Part shown: piece after piece, positions 18,420 through 27,547 of the stretch
How the letters are laid out: every line of letters begins with the position of its first letter
Position numbering within the stretch: the stretch's first letter is position 1
Source: Colwellia sp. MB3u-41
GTDB lineage: Bacteria; Pseudomonadota; Gammaproteobacteria; Enterobacterales; Alteromonadaceae
Assembly (NCBI RefSeq): GCF_014076845.1
Contig: NZ_JACGUT010000084.1
Coordinates: forward strand, 62,001-126,000
Reading direction: 5' to 3'
Length of the DNA stretch: 64,000 bases
Made by a program: the position numbers and the translations under genes
The notes under the pieces: generated by a model
What the model was told of the DNA's origin: nothing
The model's input: only the letters and a program-made list of their open reading frames with translations
The model's database searches: none

Positions 18420-19016
18420 TTATTCTGAATAAGCTAAGTTACTGTTAGATAAGGTACCTCGTGAAGTATTTGAACGAATATTTTGTCGCTTGGTAACGCC
18501 TTGAATACTTAAATCGCCCGCATCATTCATCTCAATTTCTATATCGTTCACGTTAACGTCCAAGTGGGCATTACCTGAATCGTTAATACTCACTTTTAAA
18601 CTGTCAGCCTTGACCGTTAAGTCTTTAATGTCTCCTGCTCCATTTGTCGTAATGTTCATATGTTGGGTGTTCAGAGTATTAGTGCTGGTTAATTCAGCCG
18701 AGCCTGAGGTACTTATGCTATTAAGTTGATTGTAATGAACAAAAACCTGCACTGACTCACCTTGATGAAAACCTTTAGTCGTGATAATTAACGTTTCATT
18801 TTCTACGGTGGTAACGACATCAGCTATTGGCATACCGGATACTTGAACGACCAGTTTTTGTTCGTTAGCTTGGGTGATAATAACTTCAGCAAGTCCAGAT
18901 ATTTTTAATGCTGTAAATTTTTCTACTTCGCGTGATTCAGTTTGAGATTCAAATACTGAACAAGCTGTTTGTATCAGTACGAAAGACAGAACGATTGATT
19001 TGATAATATGTTTCAT
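18420..19016 (-). CDS. DUF2807 (head-GIN) lipoprotein
   Basis: A 198-residue exported protein. The N-terminus is a lipoprotein signal (hydrophobic run then QTAC, lipid Cys at residue 19). The mature part is a repetitive beta-solenoid-like auto-transporter-adhesin-head/GIN domain: recurrent strand-turn units such as STSGSAELTS, TTNGAGDIKD, NDSGNAHLDV and NDAGDLSIQG, each with a small residue-Gly turn. The family's role is unknown; it is often encoded near sensor systems. It is co-directional with the amidohydrolase 54 bp downstream. A near-perfect palindrome lies about 80 bp upstream of the start. Confidence 0.85.
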   Translation of the reverse strand: MKHIIKSIVLSFVLIQTACSVFESQTESREVEKFTALKISGLAEVIITQANEQKLVVQVSGMPIADVVTTVENETLIITTKGFHQGESVQVFVHYNQLNSISTSGSAELTSTNTLNTQHMNITTNGAGDIKDLTVKADSLKVSINDSGNAHLDVNVNDIEIEMNDAGDLSIQGVTKRQNIRSNTSRGTLSNSNLAYSE

Positions 19017-19096
19017 GAGTGACTTTATGGCTAATTGGACAATGAGCTTAGTTTGCCGAATATAAAGTTTAAGTGTAAGAGATATTTGTCAGGAGT

Positions 19097-19118
19097 TGAT
19101 ATGACAAATGTCATATCA
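19097..19118. promoter_or_regulatory. Palindrome TGATATGACA-AA-TGTCATATCA (candidate operator)
   Basis: Perfect 10-base arms around a 2-base centre, about 80 bp upstream of the DUF2807 start. The inner ATGACnTTTGnCA (read on the minus strand) resembles the ATGACTTTTGGCAC motif of the neighbouring units. A TATATT -10-like element lies between the palindrome and the gene, which puts the palindrome in an activator position (inference). Confidence 0.5.
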
Positions 19119-19307
19119 GTAAAGCTTAATAGGGATAGGGTAAACACATTACGATTGATTGATGAAAGGACTCCTAATTAAGGAATAACTCATAGCATTT
19201 TTAGGGAAGGTACCGTGAAATCTATGTGTCAAATATACTGCCAAAACTTAACACCCTTAATGTAATTTTTTATTATTAAATCAAGGGCTTACTTGGTATG
19301 GTAAATA

Positions 19308-20165
19308 TTAGTCTTCTTCTAAATGGCATGATTCAGTGTCTTCAAGATAATCTTGATAGTTGTCTTCATCAATATCGAGTAAGGTGAAAATCATCTCTTG
19401 TACATAAGGCCAGTCTGCAGAATTTTGACTGTGTCTATGGTTGTGTACAAGGTTTTCTGCCAGCTTTAATATCGCATAGTAAATTTCTTGTGGACGTGAA
19501 TTTTTCATCTTGAGAAAATCACGGTCGTGATGCACTAAAATTAATGTGCAAATATCTTTGGGTAATCGCCAAGATGATGCTACGTAATAGCCAATAGTTG
19601 CGTGGCTTACCCCATAAAACTCGTCTTCAATAAGGGGTAAAGTTTTACTGGCTGTGTTATAAGCAAGCTCATAAGTCTCTGTATAATTGCTATATTTCAT
19701 CGCCATGATGGGAATACCACAATCATGAAATAAACCAAGAGAAAAGAGCTTATCTTTTGAGGTGCCTTCTTTGAGCTTTTTGCCAATATGAACACAAGTA
19801 TGGGCAATATGTGTTGCGCTATCCCAAAAATCTTCTAAAGCGATACTGCAATCTTTTTGGTCAAAACTACTTTTTATTAGCGTGTTAGTTACTAATGAGT
19901 TTATGCCATTTAAACCGATATAGTGCACTGATTTATGAATATCGGATATGGAACGCGATAACCCATAATGTGGCGAGTTTATCGTTTTTAAGATAATTGA
20001 AGCCACGGCGACATCTTGTGAAATAATGTCAGCTAATACATTTAAGTCAGGCTCATCTTCCGCCATTATTTTTTGTAATTTACGTAATAAACTTGGCTGA
20101 GCAGGAATCGAAAATCCACGGCGTATATCAGCAAGTACTTTGTCATCAATTTCTAGCATAAGCAT
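19308..20165 (-). CDS. HDOD domain protein
   Basis: Cytoplasmic signalling protein of 285 residues made almost entirely of one HDOD domain: FSIPAQPSLLRKLQKIM at the start, DISQDVAVASIILKTINSPHYG, SVHYIGLNGINSLV and LGLFHDCGIPIMAM. The last keeps only part of the HD metal site; HDOD proteins usually lack phosphodiesterase activity. The tail is acidic (HLEED). It is monocistronic. HDOD proteins act in nucleotide- or phosphorelay-linked regulation; the partner cannot be named from this sequence. The second Met (20159) is an equally possible start. Confidence 0.88.
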   Translation of the reverse strand: MLMLEIDDKVLADIRRGFSIPAQPSLLRKLQKIMAEDEPDLNVLADIISQDVAVASIILKTINSPHYGLSRSISDIHKSVHYIGLNGINSLVTNTLIKSSFDQKDCSIALEDFWDSATHIAHTCVHIGKKLKEGTSKDKLFSLGLFHDCGIPIMAMKYSNYTETYELAYNTASKTLPLIEDEFYGVSHATIGYYVASSWRLPKDICTLILVHHDRDFLKMKNSRPQEIYYAILKLAENLVHNHRHSQNSADWPYVQEMIFTLLDIDEDNYQDYLEDTESCHLEED

Positions 20166-20350
20166 TTATCATTTTATTGATTAAGTTAATATTATAACTA
20201 GTGTTTTTATTGAACTACTATCGCCGAAATTGACTGTATTTACAACTTTATAGCTAAGAATTATATTGCTATGTACTATTGTGAGTGTTTGATGTTTATC
20301 GCTTGTTAAATATTTGGAAATACTTAATAGTATTGTTATGTTCACTTAAA

Positions 20351-21466
20351 ATGATAATTATAATGCCGTCTATTCTCTCAATATTACCCGCACCTAAAAT
20401 AAGTTATACGTTAATTAAAGCAATTAAAACGATCAGTGTAGTCTCTTTCTTTTATTCCACTCTTGTCAGTAGTACCACGATGGTTGATTTGCCGTCATGG
20501 CAACATAGTGTTTTACCTCATTCACCTTCTTTACGAGGAAGCGCGATTATTGATGATTCTTTGTGGGTAAGTGGCAGTAATAATGCTGTTTTTGTCAGCC
20601 ATGATGCGGGCAAAACATGGGTTGATAAATCGGTAAATAGCCCTTTAAAAACAGGTTTTCGTGATATTGCCTTATTCGATAAGCACACTGCGATTGTGAT
20701 GGGGGTTGGCAGTGGTGAGCAATCAGTACTGTATAAAACAACTAATGGTGGGGATAGCTGGCAGTTACTTTATCAGAATAAAGATAAAACCGGTTTTTTT
20801 GACGCTATTGCTTTTTGGGATCGTGAAAAGGGTTTGCTGATGGGGGATCCTGTTGGTGGTTTTTACATGATCAAAAAAACCAGTGACGGCGGGAAAACGT
20901 GGCGAAGAATAAGTATTGATAAAATACCACCATTAGTTGAAAAAGAAGCTGCTTTTGCTGCAAGTGGAAATACGCTAATTGTTGGCAAGCAAGGCAAGGC
21001 TTGGTTAACAACCGGCGGATTTTCAGCGTCGGTTTATAGCAGCGAGGACTTTGGTGAAACATGGCAACGACATGCGGTGCCGTTATTTTCTGAAACACAA
21101 ACAGCAGGTGGCTACGGTTTAGCATTAAATTCACACCAACAAATATTTGTCGTGGGTGGAGACTACGAGCAACGCCCAGCAAGTTATTCTAATATAGCAA
21201 CATTTACTAATAATCAATGGCGTTCAGTCACTACAGGGCAGCATGGATTACGTTCAGCAATGAGCTGCCAAGGTGATGTTTGCATTGCTACCGGAAAAAC
21301 CAGTAGTGATATTTCATATGATTCAGGAAAAACCTGGCAAGTATTAGCAAACCCTGAGGGAGAAAAAGACGATAAAGGGTTCTATAGCTTAGCGAGTAGT
21401 AATATGATGTTTTTAGCCGCAGGCTCTGAGGGGAAAGTGGCTGTTTATTCGTTAAGGCCAAAATAA
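20351..21466 (+). CDS. Ycf48-like beta-propeller protein (sialidase/BNR repeats), exported
   Basis: About 370 residues with an N-terminal hydrophobic signal (to about residue 45), then a beta-propeller with at least five Asp-box-like turns: SHDAGKTW, TTNGGDSW, TSDGGKTW, SEDFGETW and SYDSGKTW. This is the pattern of the photosystem II assembly factor Ycf48/BNR-repeat family, called oxidoreductase in many annotations without proof. The open frame extends upstream to a GTG at 20285, but no ribosome site supports it; the ATGs at 20351 or 20363 fit the signal peptide better. It converges with nagR across a shared terminator. Substrate or partner unknown. Confidence 0.78.
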   Translation: MIIIMPSILSILPAPKISYTLIKAIKTISVVSFFYSTLVSSTTMVDLPSWQHSVLPHSPSLRGSAIIDDSLWVSGSNNAVFVSHDAGKTWVDKSVNSPLKTGFRDIALFDKHTAIVMGVGSGEQSVLYKTTNGGDSWQLLYQNKDKTGFFDAIAFWDREKGLLMGDPVGGFYMIKKTSDGGKTWRRISIDKIPPLVEKEAAFAASGNTLIVGKQGKAWLTTGGFSASVYSSEDFGETWQRHAVPLFSETQTAGGYGLALNSHQQIFVVGGDYEQRPASYSNIATFTNNQWRSVTTGQHGLRSAMSCQGDVCIATGKTSSDISYDSGKTWQVLANPEGEKDDKGFYSLASSNMMFLAAGSEGKVAVYSLRPK

Positions 21467-21479
21467 TTTTATGAGACAA

Positions 21480-21530
21480 AAGCTTTATCTTTAGAGAATT
21501 GAAATCAAAGATAAAGCTTGAATTTTTTAT
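21480..21530. terminator. Bidirectional terminator between Ycf48-like gene and nagR
   Basis: Arms AAGCTTTATCTTT (21480-21492) and AAAGATAAAGCTT (21507-21519) are perfect complements. The plus strand continues GAATTTTTT. The stem lies between two convergent genes, so it can serve both. Confidence 0.75.
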
Positions 21531-21540
21531 TCATAAGCCG

Positions 21541-22557
21541 TTAGTGACTTTTACCCGTAGAGTCACGAACAATCAGTTGTGGCGTGTAATGACGAACACT
21601 GTTTTGAGCGGTTTGTTTACGCGACTTTGCAATTAATAAGTTGGCTGCATCTTCAGCTATTTTTTGGTTTGGTTGATTTGCTGTCGTTAAACGTGGCCAT
21701 GTTTGTCGAGAAAAAGGTGAGTTTTCAAAACCGGCAATAGAGAGTTGATCAGGAATGGAAATCCCCATTAAACGTGCGGCAAATAAAGATCCTGCGGCAA
21801 TTTCATCGTTACATGAAAAAATAGCCGTTGGGCGAACATCTTCAGACATTACTTGTTTTGCGCCATGCACACCCGATTCAAACGAATACTCACCATCAAT
21901 AATTAACCGTTCATCAATAGCGATATCATTATCAGTTAAAGCTTGTTTATAACCTCGCAAACGCTCAACCGTTGACATATGGGCAGCCTCACCACCAATA
22001 AAAGCAATATTCTTATGGCCTAAATCAATTAAATGTTGGGTAATACTCACCGAAGCAGCATGGTCATTAACCATTATGCAGGGGGCTAATTCGTCGGGGG
22101 CAACATCGCCTGACATTATTCGCACAACATCAACATCTAAATCAATAATTTTTTGTACAAATTCAGGCATTTCAGAGAAAGGTGGGGTAAGCACTAAACC
22201 AGCAACACGTGTCTTTCTGACCATGTCGGCAATTTCATCAAGTACATGTTCAGATTTTGCTTGGCATGGATGAATAAGCAACTCAAAACCTTGTTGTTTA
22301 CAAGCAGCCAAAATACCATTTTGCATGTCTATTACATAATATGCGTTGGGGTTATCGTATATAAAAGCAATACTGTACGCTTTAGTGCCCGCTAAATTAC
22401 GTGCGGCTAAGTTGGGTTGATAATGTAACGCATTTACCGCTTCCATGACTTTTTCACGGGTCAATTGTCGGACTGATGACTCATTGTTCATTACTCTTGA
22501 AACGGTTTTTATTGAAACACCCGCTTGTTTGGCGACATCATTTATTGTAGCTTTCAT
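21541..22557 (-). CDS. nagR: LacI-family regulator, probable NagR
   Basis: Transcriptional repressor of 338 residues. The N-terminal LacI helix-turn-helix and hinge are clear (TINDVAKQAGVSIKTVSRVMN, then RKNLAARN-like LAARNLAGTK). A periplasmic-binding-protein-like effector domain follows (IAFIGGEAAHMSTVERLRGY, SCNDEIAAG, SIAGFENSPFSRQTWPRLTT). It is divergent from pgi across a TGACAGCGTTGTCA palindrome and at the head of a locus with nagK, nagA and nagP, all with the same operator type. This matches the LacI-type NagR known in marine Alteromonadales and Shewanella. The effector is probably GlcNAc-6-P or GlcN-6-P (family knowledge, not visible here). Confidence 0.85.
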   Translation of the reverse strand: MKATINDVAKQAGVSIKTVSRVMNNESSVRQLTREKVMEAVNALHYQPNLAARNLAGTKAYSIAFIYDNPNAYYVIDMQNGILAACKQQGFELLIHPCQAKSEHVLDEIADMVRKTRVAGLVLTPPFSEMPEFVQKIIDLDVDVVRIMSGDVAPDELAPCIMVNDHAASVSITQHLIDLGHKNIAFIGGEAAHMSTVERLRGYKQALTDNDIAIDERLIIDGEYSFESGVHGAKQVMSEDVRPTAIFSCNDEIAAGSLFAARLMGISIPDQLSIAGFENSPFSRQTWPRLTTANQPNQKIAEDAANLLIAKSRKQTAQNSVRHYTPQLIVRDSTGKSH

Positions 22558-22695
22558 CTGTTAAAACAGCCTTGTGTATTATTCTTGTTCTGCTGCGCAA
22601 CAGAGTATTGTTTCTTTCGCATTGCGGCAACTACTTATTGAAAAATAACTGAACCTATGACTTAATCTAGAGGTTAAATTATAATGAAATGAAAT

Positions 22696-22709
22696 TGACA
22701 GCGTTGTCA
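22696..22709. promoter_or_regulatory. Candidate NagR operator 1 (nagR/pgi)
   Basis: TGACAGCGTTGTCA, a 14-base palindrome with one mismatched pair, flanked by AT and TT. It lies in the divergent interval between nagR and pgi, 55 bp before pgi. Same motif as at 24753, 24777 and 34276. Confidence 0.75.
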
Positions 22710-22764
22710 TTATCAAATATGGTACACCATCGAAGGGTTAAATTAATGCACTATAGGAATACTT

Positions 22765-24405
22765 ATGTCAAGTCGCCAAACACTAAATAGTTGGAAAAAG
22801 CTTACGCAGCTTGCTCAAGAGAAGAAGTCTCAGCATATGAATGATCTGTTTGCTCAAGACAGTGAACGCTTCGACAAGTTTTCTATAGAGCTACCTAAGC
22901 TATTGTTAGATTACTCAAAGAACCTCATTGATAGTGAAACAATGAAGACACTTTTTGAGCTCGCAACTGAATGTAAAGTACTTGAATGGCGTGAAAAAAT
23001 GTTTATTGGTGCAAAAATCAATAAAACAGAAGATCGTGCTGTTTTACATACGGCCTTACGGCGTAAGAGTAAAGAACCTTTAATTGTTGATGGTGAGAAT
23101 GTCACTACCAGCGTACAAGTACAACTAGAAAAAATGGAAGGCTTTGTTAACCATGTTCGTGAAGGAAAATGGTTAGGGTATTCTGGTAAACGTATTACTG
23201 ATGTCGTTAACATTGGCGTAGGTGGCTCGAACCTTGGCCCACAAATGGTCACTGAGGCCTTAAAACACTACAGCGACAACAGCATCAATGTGCATTATGT
23301 TTCCAATGTAGATGGCGCACAAATAGTACAAATACTGCGTCCGCTTGACCCTGAAAGGGTTTTATTTATTGTTTCCAGTAAAACTTTTACCACGACAGAA
23401 ACAATGACCAATGCTAAAACGGCAATTAGATGGCTTACCGCCTCGTCGTTTGATGATAATGCTGTCGGCAAGCACTTTGTCGCGGTAACGGCAAACAAAG
23501 AAAATGCCATGGGTTTTGGTATTAAAGAAGAAAATATCTTTGGAATGTGGGACTGGGTAGGTGGTCGCTTTTCATTATGGTCAGCCATTGGTTTAGCTAT
23601 AGCGCTTGATTTGGGCTTTGATAAATTCATGGAATTGCTTGATGGCGCTAATGAAATGGATGAACATTTTCAAAATGCGCCAATAGAGCAGAATATGCCA
23701 GCAATAATGGCCTTACTCAGCGTTTGGAACACTACTTTTTTAGGGGCTAGATCTCAAGCGATCCTCCCATATGATCAAACCTTACATATGCTTTCTGCTT
23801 ATTTACAACAAGCCGAAATGGAGAGTAATGGTAAATCAGTTTCGTGGAATGGTGATGAAGTTGACTATGCCACCGTACCCTCAATATGGGGCGAACTCGG
23901 TATTAATGGCCAGCATGCTTTTTATCAGTACTTACACCAAAGTAATAATGTGGTACCTGCTGATTTTATTGGTTCGGTTGCCAGTGTTACGCCAGTATCT
24001 GGTCATCACGAAACGTTAATGTCGAATTTTTTTGCACAGACACAAGCATTAATGACCGGCGTCAATGAAAAACAAGTACGTGCTGATTTGAAAGCAAAAG
24101 GGCGGATACCTGATTACATCGATAAGGTGGCTCCTCATAAAGTGCACAAAGGGAATCGTCCAACCAACACGATTCTTTTAAAACGCATAGATCCTAAGAC
24201 GTTAGGCAATCTTATTGCTCTCTACGAGCATAAAATATTTGTTCAGGGGATCGTGCTACAAATCTGTTCGTTTGACCAATGGGGCGTAGAATTAGGAAAA
24301 GGGTTAGCTGAAAGTATTCACAAAGAGCTTGAAAGTGGTATCGTTTCACAAAACCATGATTGCTCAACCCTCAATTTAATGAATTATTATAATAAGGCAA
24401 AATAG
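22765..24405 (+). CDS. pgi: Glucose-6-phosphate isomerase
   Basis: Interconverts glucose-6-phosphate and fructose-6-phosphate in the cytoplasm. 546 residues, the usual length of the Escherichia coli-type enzyme (549). Motifs: NIGVGGSNLGPQM, SSKTFTTTETMTNA, GGRFSLWSAIGL, GELGINGQHAFYQYLHQ, and the C-terminal signature CSFDQWGVELGKGL. There is no sign of a sugar-isomerase-domain deaminase (NagB-II) in it. It is unusual that pgi sits beside nagR under a NagR-type operator, which links hexose-phosphate isomerisation to NAG supply. A strong terminator follows. Confidence 0.97.
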   Translation: MSSRQTLNSWKKLTQLAQEKKSQHMNDLFAQDSERFDKFSIELPKLLLDYSKNLIDSETMKTLFELATECKVLEWREKMFIGAKINKTEDRAVLHTALRRKSKEPLIVDGENVTTSVQVQLEKMEGFVNHVREGKWLGYSGKRITDVVNIGVGGSNLGPQMVTEALKHYSDNSINVHYVSNVDGAQIVQILRPLDPERVLFIVSSKTFTTTETMTNAKTAIRWLTASSFDDNAVGKHFVAVTANKENAMGFGIKEENIFGMWDWVGGRFSLWSAIGLAIALDLGFDKFMELLDGANEMDEHFQNAPIEQNMPAIMALLSVWNTTFLGARSQAILPYDQTLHMLSAYLQQAEMESNGKSVSWNGDEVDYATVPSIWGELGINGQHAFYQYLHQSNNVVPADFIGSVASVTPVSGHHETLMSNFFAQTQALMTGVNEKQVRADLKAKGRIPDYIDKVAPHKVHKGNRPTNTILLKRIDPKTLGNLIALYEHKIFVQGIVLQICSFDQWGVELGKGLAESIHKELESGIVSQNHDCSTLNLMNYYNKAK

Positions 24406-24430
24406 TCTTTTATGTTAATTTAATAGCTAA

Positions 24431-24460
24431 AACGCTAACAAATTGTTAGCGTTTTTTATT
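24431..24460 (+). terminator. Rho-independent terminator after pgi
   Basis: Stem AACGCTAAC / GTTAGCGTT (24431-24439, 24445-24453), loop of 5, followed by TTTTTATT. It starts 25 bp after the pgi stop. Confidence 0.88.
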
Positions 24461-24752
24461 ATCTGAACTGCAAAAACAAACAATAATAACTCCCTTCATA
24501 GCAATAATTAATAGCGTAACTCCCTAGTATTCAATAAAGTAAATTTTTATTCATCAAACACTTGTTTAAATGAATGAAATAGCGATTTATTTGCATATAA
24601 AATATTTAAATGTACAAAATAAATACGACTTTTTTGTAAAAACATTAAAATAAAACTCTTTTGTTTACAGTTTGTTGCATTAAGTCGTGGTATTAAATGC
24701 TAATCAAGTGTAGCCAGATGGTGATTTTTTGTGTAATGTTTTGTTCAGCCTA

Positions 24753-24766
24753 TGACAACGCTGTCA
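24753..24766. promoter_or_regulatory. Candidate NagR operator 2 (TonB receptor)
   Basis: TGACAACGCTGTCA, 86 bp upstream of the receptor start. One of two tandem sites here; the centres are 24 bases apart. Confidence 0.75.
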
Positions 24767-24776
24767 TGAATTAAAA

Positions 24777-24790
24777 AGACAGCGCTGTCT
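24777..24790. promoter_or_regulatory. Candidate NagR operator 3 (TonB receptor)
   Basis: AGACAGCGCTGTCT, a perfect palindrome that extends one base to AAGACAGCGCTGTCTT (24776-24791). It is the second site of the tandem pair upstream of the receptor gene. Confidence 0.72.
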
Positions 24791-24851
24791 TCATCAGGTT
24801 ATTAAAACATAACTAATTATATCTATAAAAAACGTGTGTAAGGGAAAGTCA

Positions 24852-27401
24852 ATGTCATCTAAAAAATTTAAAAAAGGCATGTTAGCAAGTTCAATTGCTT
24901 TAGTGCTAGCGGGCGGTGCTACACCATTCGCAATGGCTGCTGAAGAAGTTAAAGCGGCCGATCAAGAAACAGAGGTAATTGAAGTTCGCGGTATCCGTGG
25001 TTCTTTGAAGCAAGCATTAAATCAAAAAAGATTTTCTAACGCGGTTGTTGATTCAATTTCTGCAGAAGATATTGGTAAATTCCCCGATAGAAACATTGCA
25101 GAGTCACTACAAAGAATACCTGGCGTAACGATTGGCAGAAGTTTTGCTGGTGAAGGTGGGGATGTTTCTATCCGCGGTACTAACTCAGAATTAACACAAG
25201 TTAGTATGAATGGTAACTATGTTGCTTCAACCGGATGGTTTTCACAAGCAGCAGCAAAGCGTTCTTTTGATATGGATTTATTACCACCAGAACTTGTCGC
25301 TGGTGTTGATGTTTATAAATCGCCAACAGCAAGCCTTGATGAAGGTGGTGTTGGTGGTACTGTCGTTGTGCGCACTCGTAAGCCGTTAGAACTAGACTCT
25401 AACACCCTGTTTTTGTCTGCTGAATACCAAGACAACAGCCTTTCTGACGAAAATGGTCAAGGCCTAACTGGCATGTATAGCTGGAAAAATGATCAAGAAA
25501 ACTTCGGTGTTTTAGCGAGTTTATCTACACTAGAAACTGTTGGGCGTGCACACAAAGCAGAAAACTACATGGATGATGGTTGGGCGGGTGCAGGTATTTC
25601 AGAATTCGCGCAAACTCGTGAACGTGAAGCGGTTGATTTAACTGTTCAGTATTCACCCTCTGACGATTTATCAATGAATGTGCATTACTTTCAAGTTGAT
25701 CTAGATTCTGCTAACAGTAACCAAAACTATTTAATTATTGCGGGTACAGATCCAACTGCCTTTAATGACCAAGTTACTGGAGCGACTAAATTCTCTCCGA
25801 CTAATGGTTTTGCGCTAAGTGGTAACTATTCTGGTGCTCCACTTGATGATCAGAATACCCGTAATGCTGAAATGGATACCGAAGTCATCGCATTTGAAGT
25901 TAATTATACGGCTGATACCTATTCAATCAATGCCAAAGTTGGTTCTACTGAAGCGACAGGTGGTGACGGCGGTAACTACAACGCTGGTTGGGTTTCAAGT
26001 AACAGTAATACCTCTATTGATTTCGATATGAGTGGCGATAATGCCATGTTGCTTTCTCCTAATGGTACAGATCCAAGTAACCATGCTGAATACATTTTAA
26101 GTAGTGGTGCTGTTACTGCCGGCTATCGTAAAGATGAAGAGACTTTCGCACAGTTTGATGTTGATTTTAACGTTGAGTGGGGCCCAATTTCTAACTTTAA
26201 AACCGGTGTTAAGTTACGAGATCATGAATTTACAAGTTACTCAGATGCATGGACGTTTGATGATAGCTTGACTACAGGTATCACTAAAGCAACATTTGCT
26301 GATGGCCATTTTAATCACTCTGGTGCAGGGTTACTTTCGGGTACTCCAACAAATATTGCGCGTGCAGATGGTGCACAATTAAGAGCGCATTATGATGCTC
26401 ACAAAACGGGTTCATCATTAAACACAAACAGTTACGGTGTTATTAAAGAAGATATTTTTGCTTTATACGGACAAGCTGATTTTAGTGGCGATAACTATCG
26501 TGGTAATTTCGGTTTACGCTATGTTGCTACTGATACCTCTGCTGATTATTACGGTTATGTAGACACCGCTAAAATAGTTACAGAAGACAGTGATTACTCA
26601 GATTGGTTACCTAGCTTTAACTTAGCATTAAATCTTCATGAAAATGTAATACTACGTTTGTCTGCTGCTAAAGTAATGAGTCGTCCTAATTATTCGTTCT
26701 TAAATCCAGCGGCTAGCGTTAACGAGACTACTCGAAGCATTGCTCGCGGTAGTATTGCGCTTGACCCATATCGTGCAAACCAATATGACATTGGTTTAGA
26801 GTGGTACTTTAATGAAGAGTCTTTATTATCAGCAACATTGTTCTCTAAAGATATTCGTTCTTTTATTATTAATGGTGCCAACGAAAGTAAAGTCGATGTG
26901 AATGGTGATGAATATATTTTGCGTGAACCCGGTCAGGGTTTAGGGGGCGAACTTCAAGGTATAGAAGGTCAATATCAACAGCAAATGGGTCAATTCGGCT
27001 GGTCAGCTAACATTACTTATACTGAAGGGTTTGGCTTACAAGATTTAGGCGCTGATGGCGGAGGCATTGTTGAAAGACCATTACCGGGTATGTCTAAACT
27101 TAGTTACAACTTAAGTGCTTACTATGAAACTGACCTTATTTCAGCTCGAGTTGCTTACACCTACCGTGATGATTTTATCGCTCCATCTACTGGTATCGGT
27201 GGTAACACTGCGTGGGATGCTCATGGTTTTGTTGACGCGAATGTTACTTGGCATGCCACTGAAAACTTAGATGTAAGCGTTGAAGGTTCTAACTTATTCG
27301 AAGAAACGACTACGCAACGATTTGGTGAGGGTTTCACTGCTATGCGTTTAGCGGCAGATAATGGTCGCAACGTATTCTTAAAAGTATCTTACCGCTTATA
27401 A
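24852..27401 (+). CDS. TonB-dependent receptor (TIGR01782 type), NAG/chitin locus
   Basis: Outer-membrane beta-barrel importer energised by TonB. About 849 residues from the chosen ATG (the frame reaches a GTG at 24834, but AAGGGAA lies just before 24852). Signal peptide to about residue 30 (SIALVLAGGATPFAMA). TonB-box-like EVIEVRGIRGSLKQAL, then a plug domain (DIGKFPDRNIAESLQRIPGV, SIRGTNSELTQVSMNG) and a barrel ending in the hydrophobic strand NVFLKVSYRL. The plug pattern is that of the TonB-Xanthomonas-Caulobacter (TIGR01782) group common in carbohydrate loci. Two operators upstream place it in the NagR regulon. Likely substrate: chito-oligosaccharides (inference from context). Confidence 0.92.
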   Translation: MSSKKFKKGMLASSIALVLAGGATPFAMAAEEVKAADQETEVIEVRGIRGSLKQALNQKRFSNAVVDSISAEDIGKFPDRNIAESLQRIPGVTIGRSFAGEGGDVSIRGTNSELTQVSMNGNYVASTGWFSQAAAKRSFDMDLLPPELVAGVDVYKSPTASLDEGGVGGTVVVRTRKPLELDSNTLFLSAEYQDNSLSDENGQGLTGMYSWKNDQENFGVLASLSTLETVGRAHKAENYMDDGWAGAGISEFAQTREREAVDLTVQYSPSDDLSMNVHYFQVDLDSANSNQNYLIIAGTDPTAFNDQVTGATKFSPTNGFALSGNYSGAPLDDQNTRNAEMDTEVIAFEVNYTADTYSINAKVGSTEATGGDGGNYNAGWVSSNSNTSIDFDMSGDNAMLLSPNGTDPSNHAEYILSSGAVTAGYRKDEETFAQFDVDFNVEWGPISNFKTGVKLRDHEFTSYSDAWTFDDSLTTGITKATFADGHFNHSGAGLLSGTPTNIARADGAQLRAHYDAHKTGSSLNTNSYGVIKEDIFALYGQADFSGDNYRGNFGLRYVATDTSADYYGYVDTAKIVTEDSDYSDWLPSFNLALNLHENVILRLSAAKVMSRPNYSFLNPAASVNETTRSIARGSIALDPYRANQYDIGLEWYFNEESLLSATLFSKDIRSFIINGANESKVDVNGDEYILREPGQGLGGELQGIEGQYQQQMGQFGWSANITYTEGFGLQDLGADGGGIVERPLPGMSKLSYNLSAYYETDLISARVAYTYRDDFIAPSTGIGGNTAWDAHGFVDANVTWHATENLDVSVEGSNLFEETTTQRFGEGFTAMRLAADNGRNVFLKVSYRL

Positions 27402-27415
27402 CGGGTAATTTGTTT

Positions 27416-27452
27416 CGATGAAAGGATAGGTTTTACTTCCTTTCATCGTTAT
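27416..27452 (+). terminator. Hairpin after TonB receptor (attenuator or processing site)
   Basis: Arms CGATGAAAGGA (27416-27426) and TCCTTTCATCG (27438-27448), perfect over 11 bases with an 11-base loop, followed by only TTATT. It could partly terminate or stabilise the receptor mRNA while letting some transcripts run into the halogenase genes. Confidence 0.5.
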
Positions 27453-27547
27453 TCTAGGCTTAGTATATATTTTTTCCTAAATATCTATTGAGCCTCAATT
27501 TTTACATGAACTCCTTTCAACCCTTCATTACATGATGAGCCTTCATA

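Larger units (their letters stand above)
24406..24851. other. Intergenic region pgi - TonB receptor
   Basis: 446 bp without a gene. It holds the pgi terminator, an A/T-rich stretch with no recognisable element (about 24470-24740), the two tandem NagR-type operators, and a ribosome site AAGGGAA just before the receptor ATG. Confidence 0.6.

Noticed and set aside
22765-24405. A bifunctional isomerase/GlcN-6-P deaminase in place of pgi
   Set aside because: All signatures match ordinary glucose-6-phosphate isomerase over the full length, with no added domain.
24834-24851. Upstream GTG start for the TonB receptor
   Set aside because: It would add a non-signal MCKGKS stretch before the signal peptide; the AAGGGAA ribosome site is positioned for the ATG at 24852.
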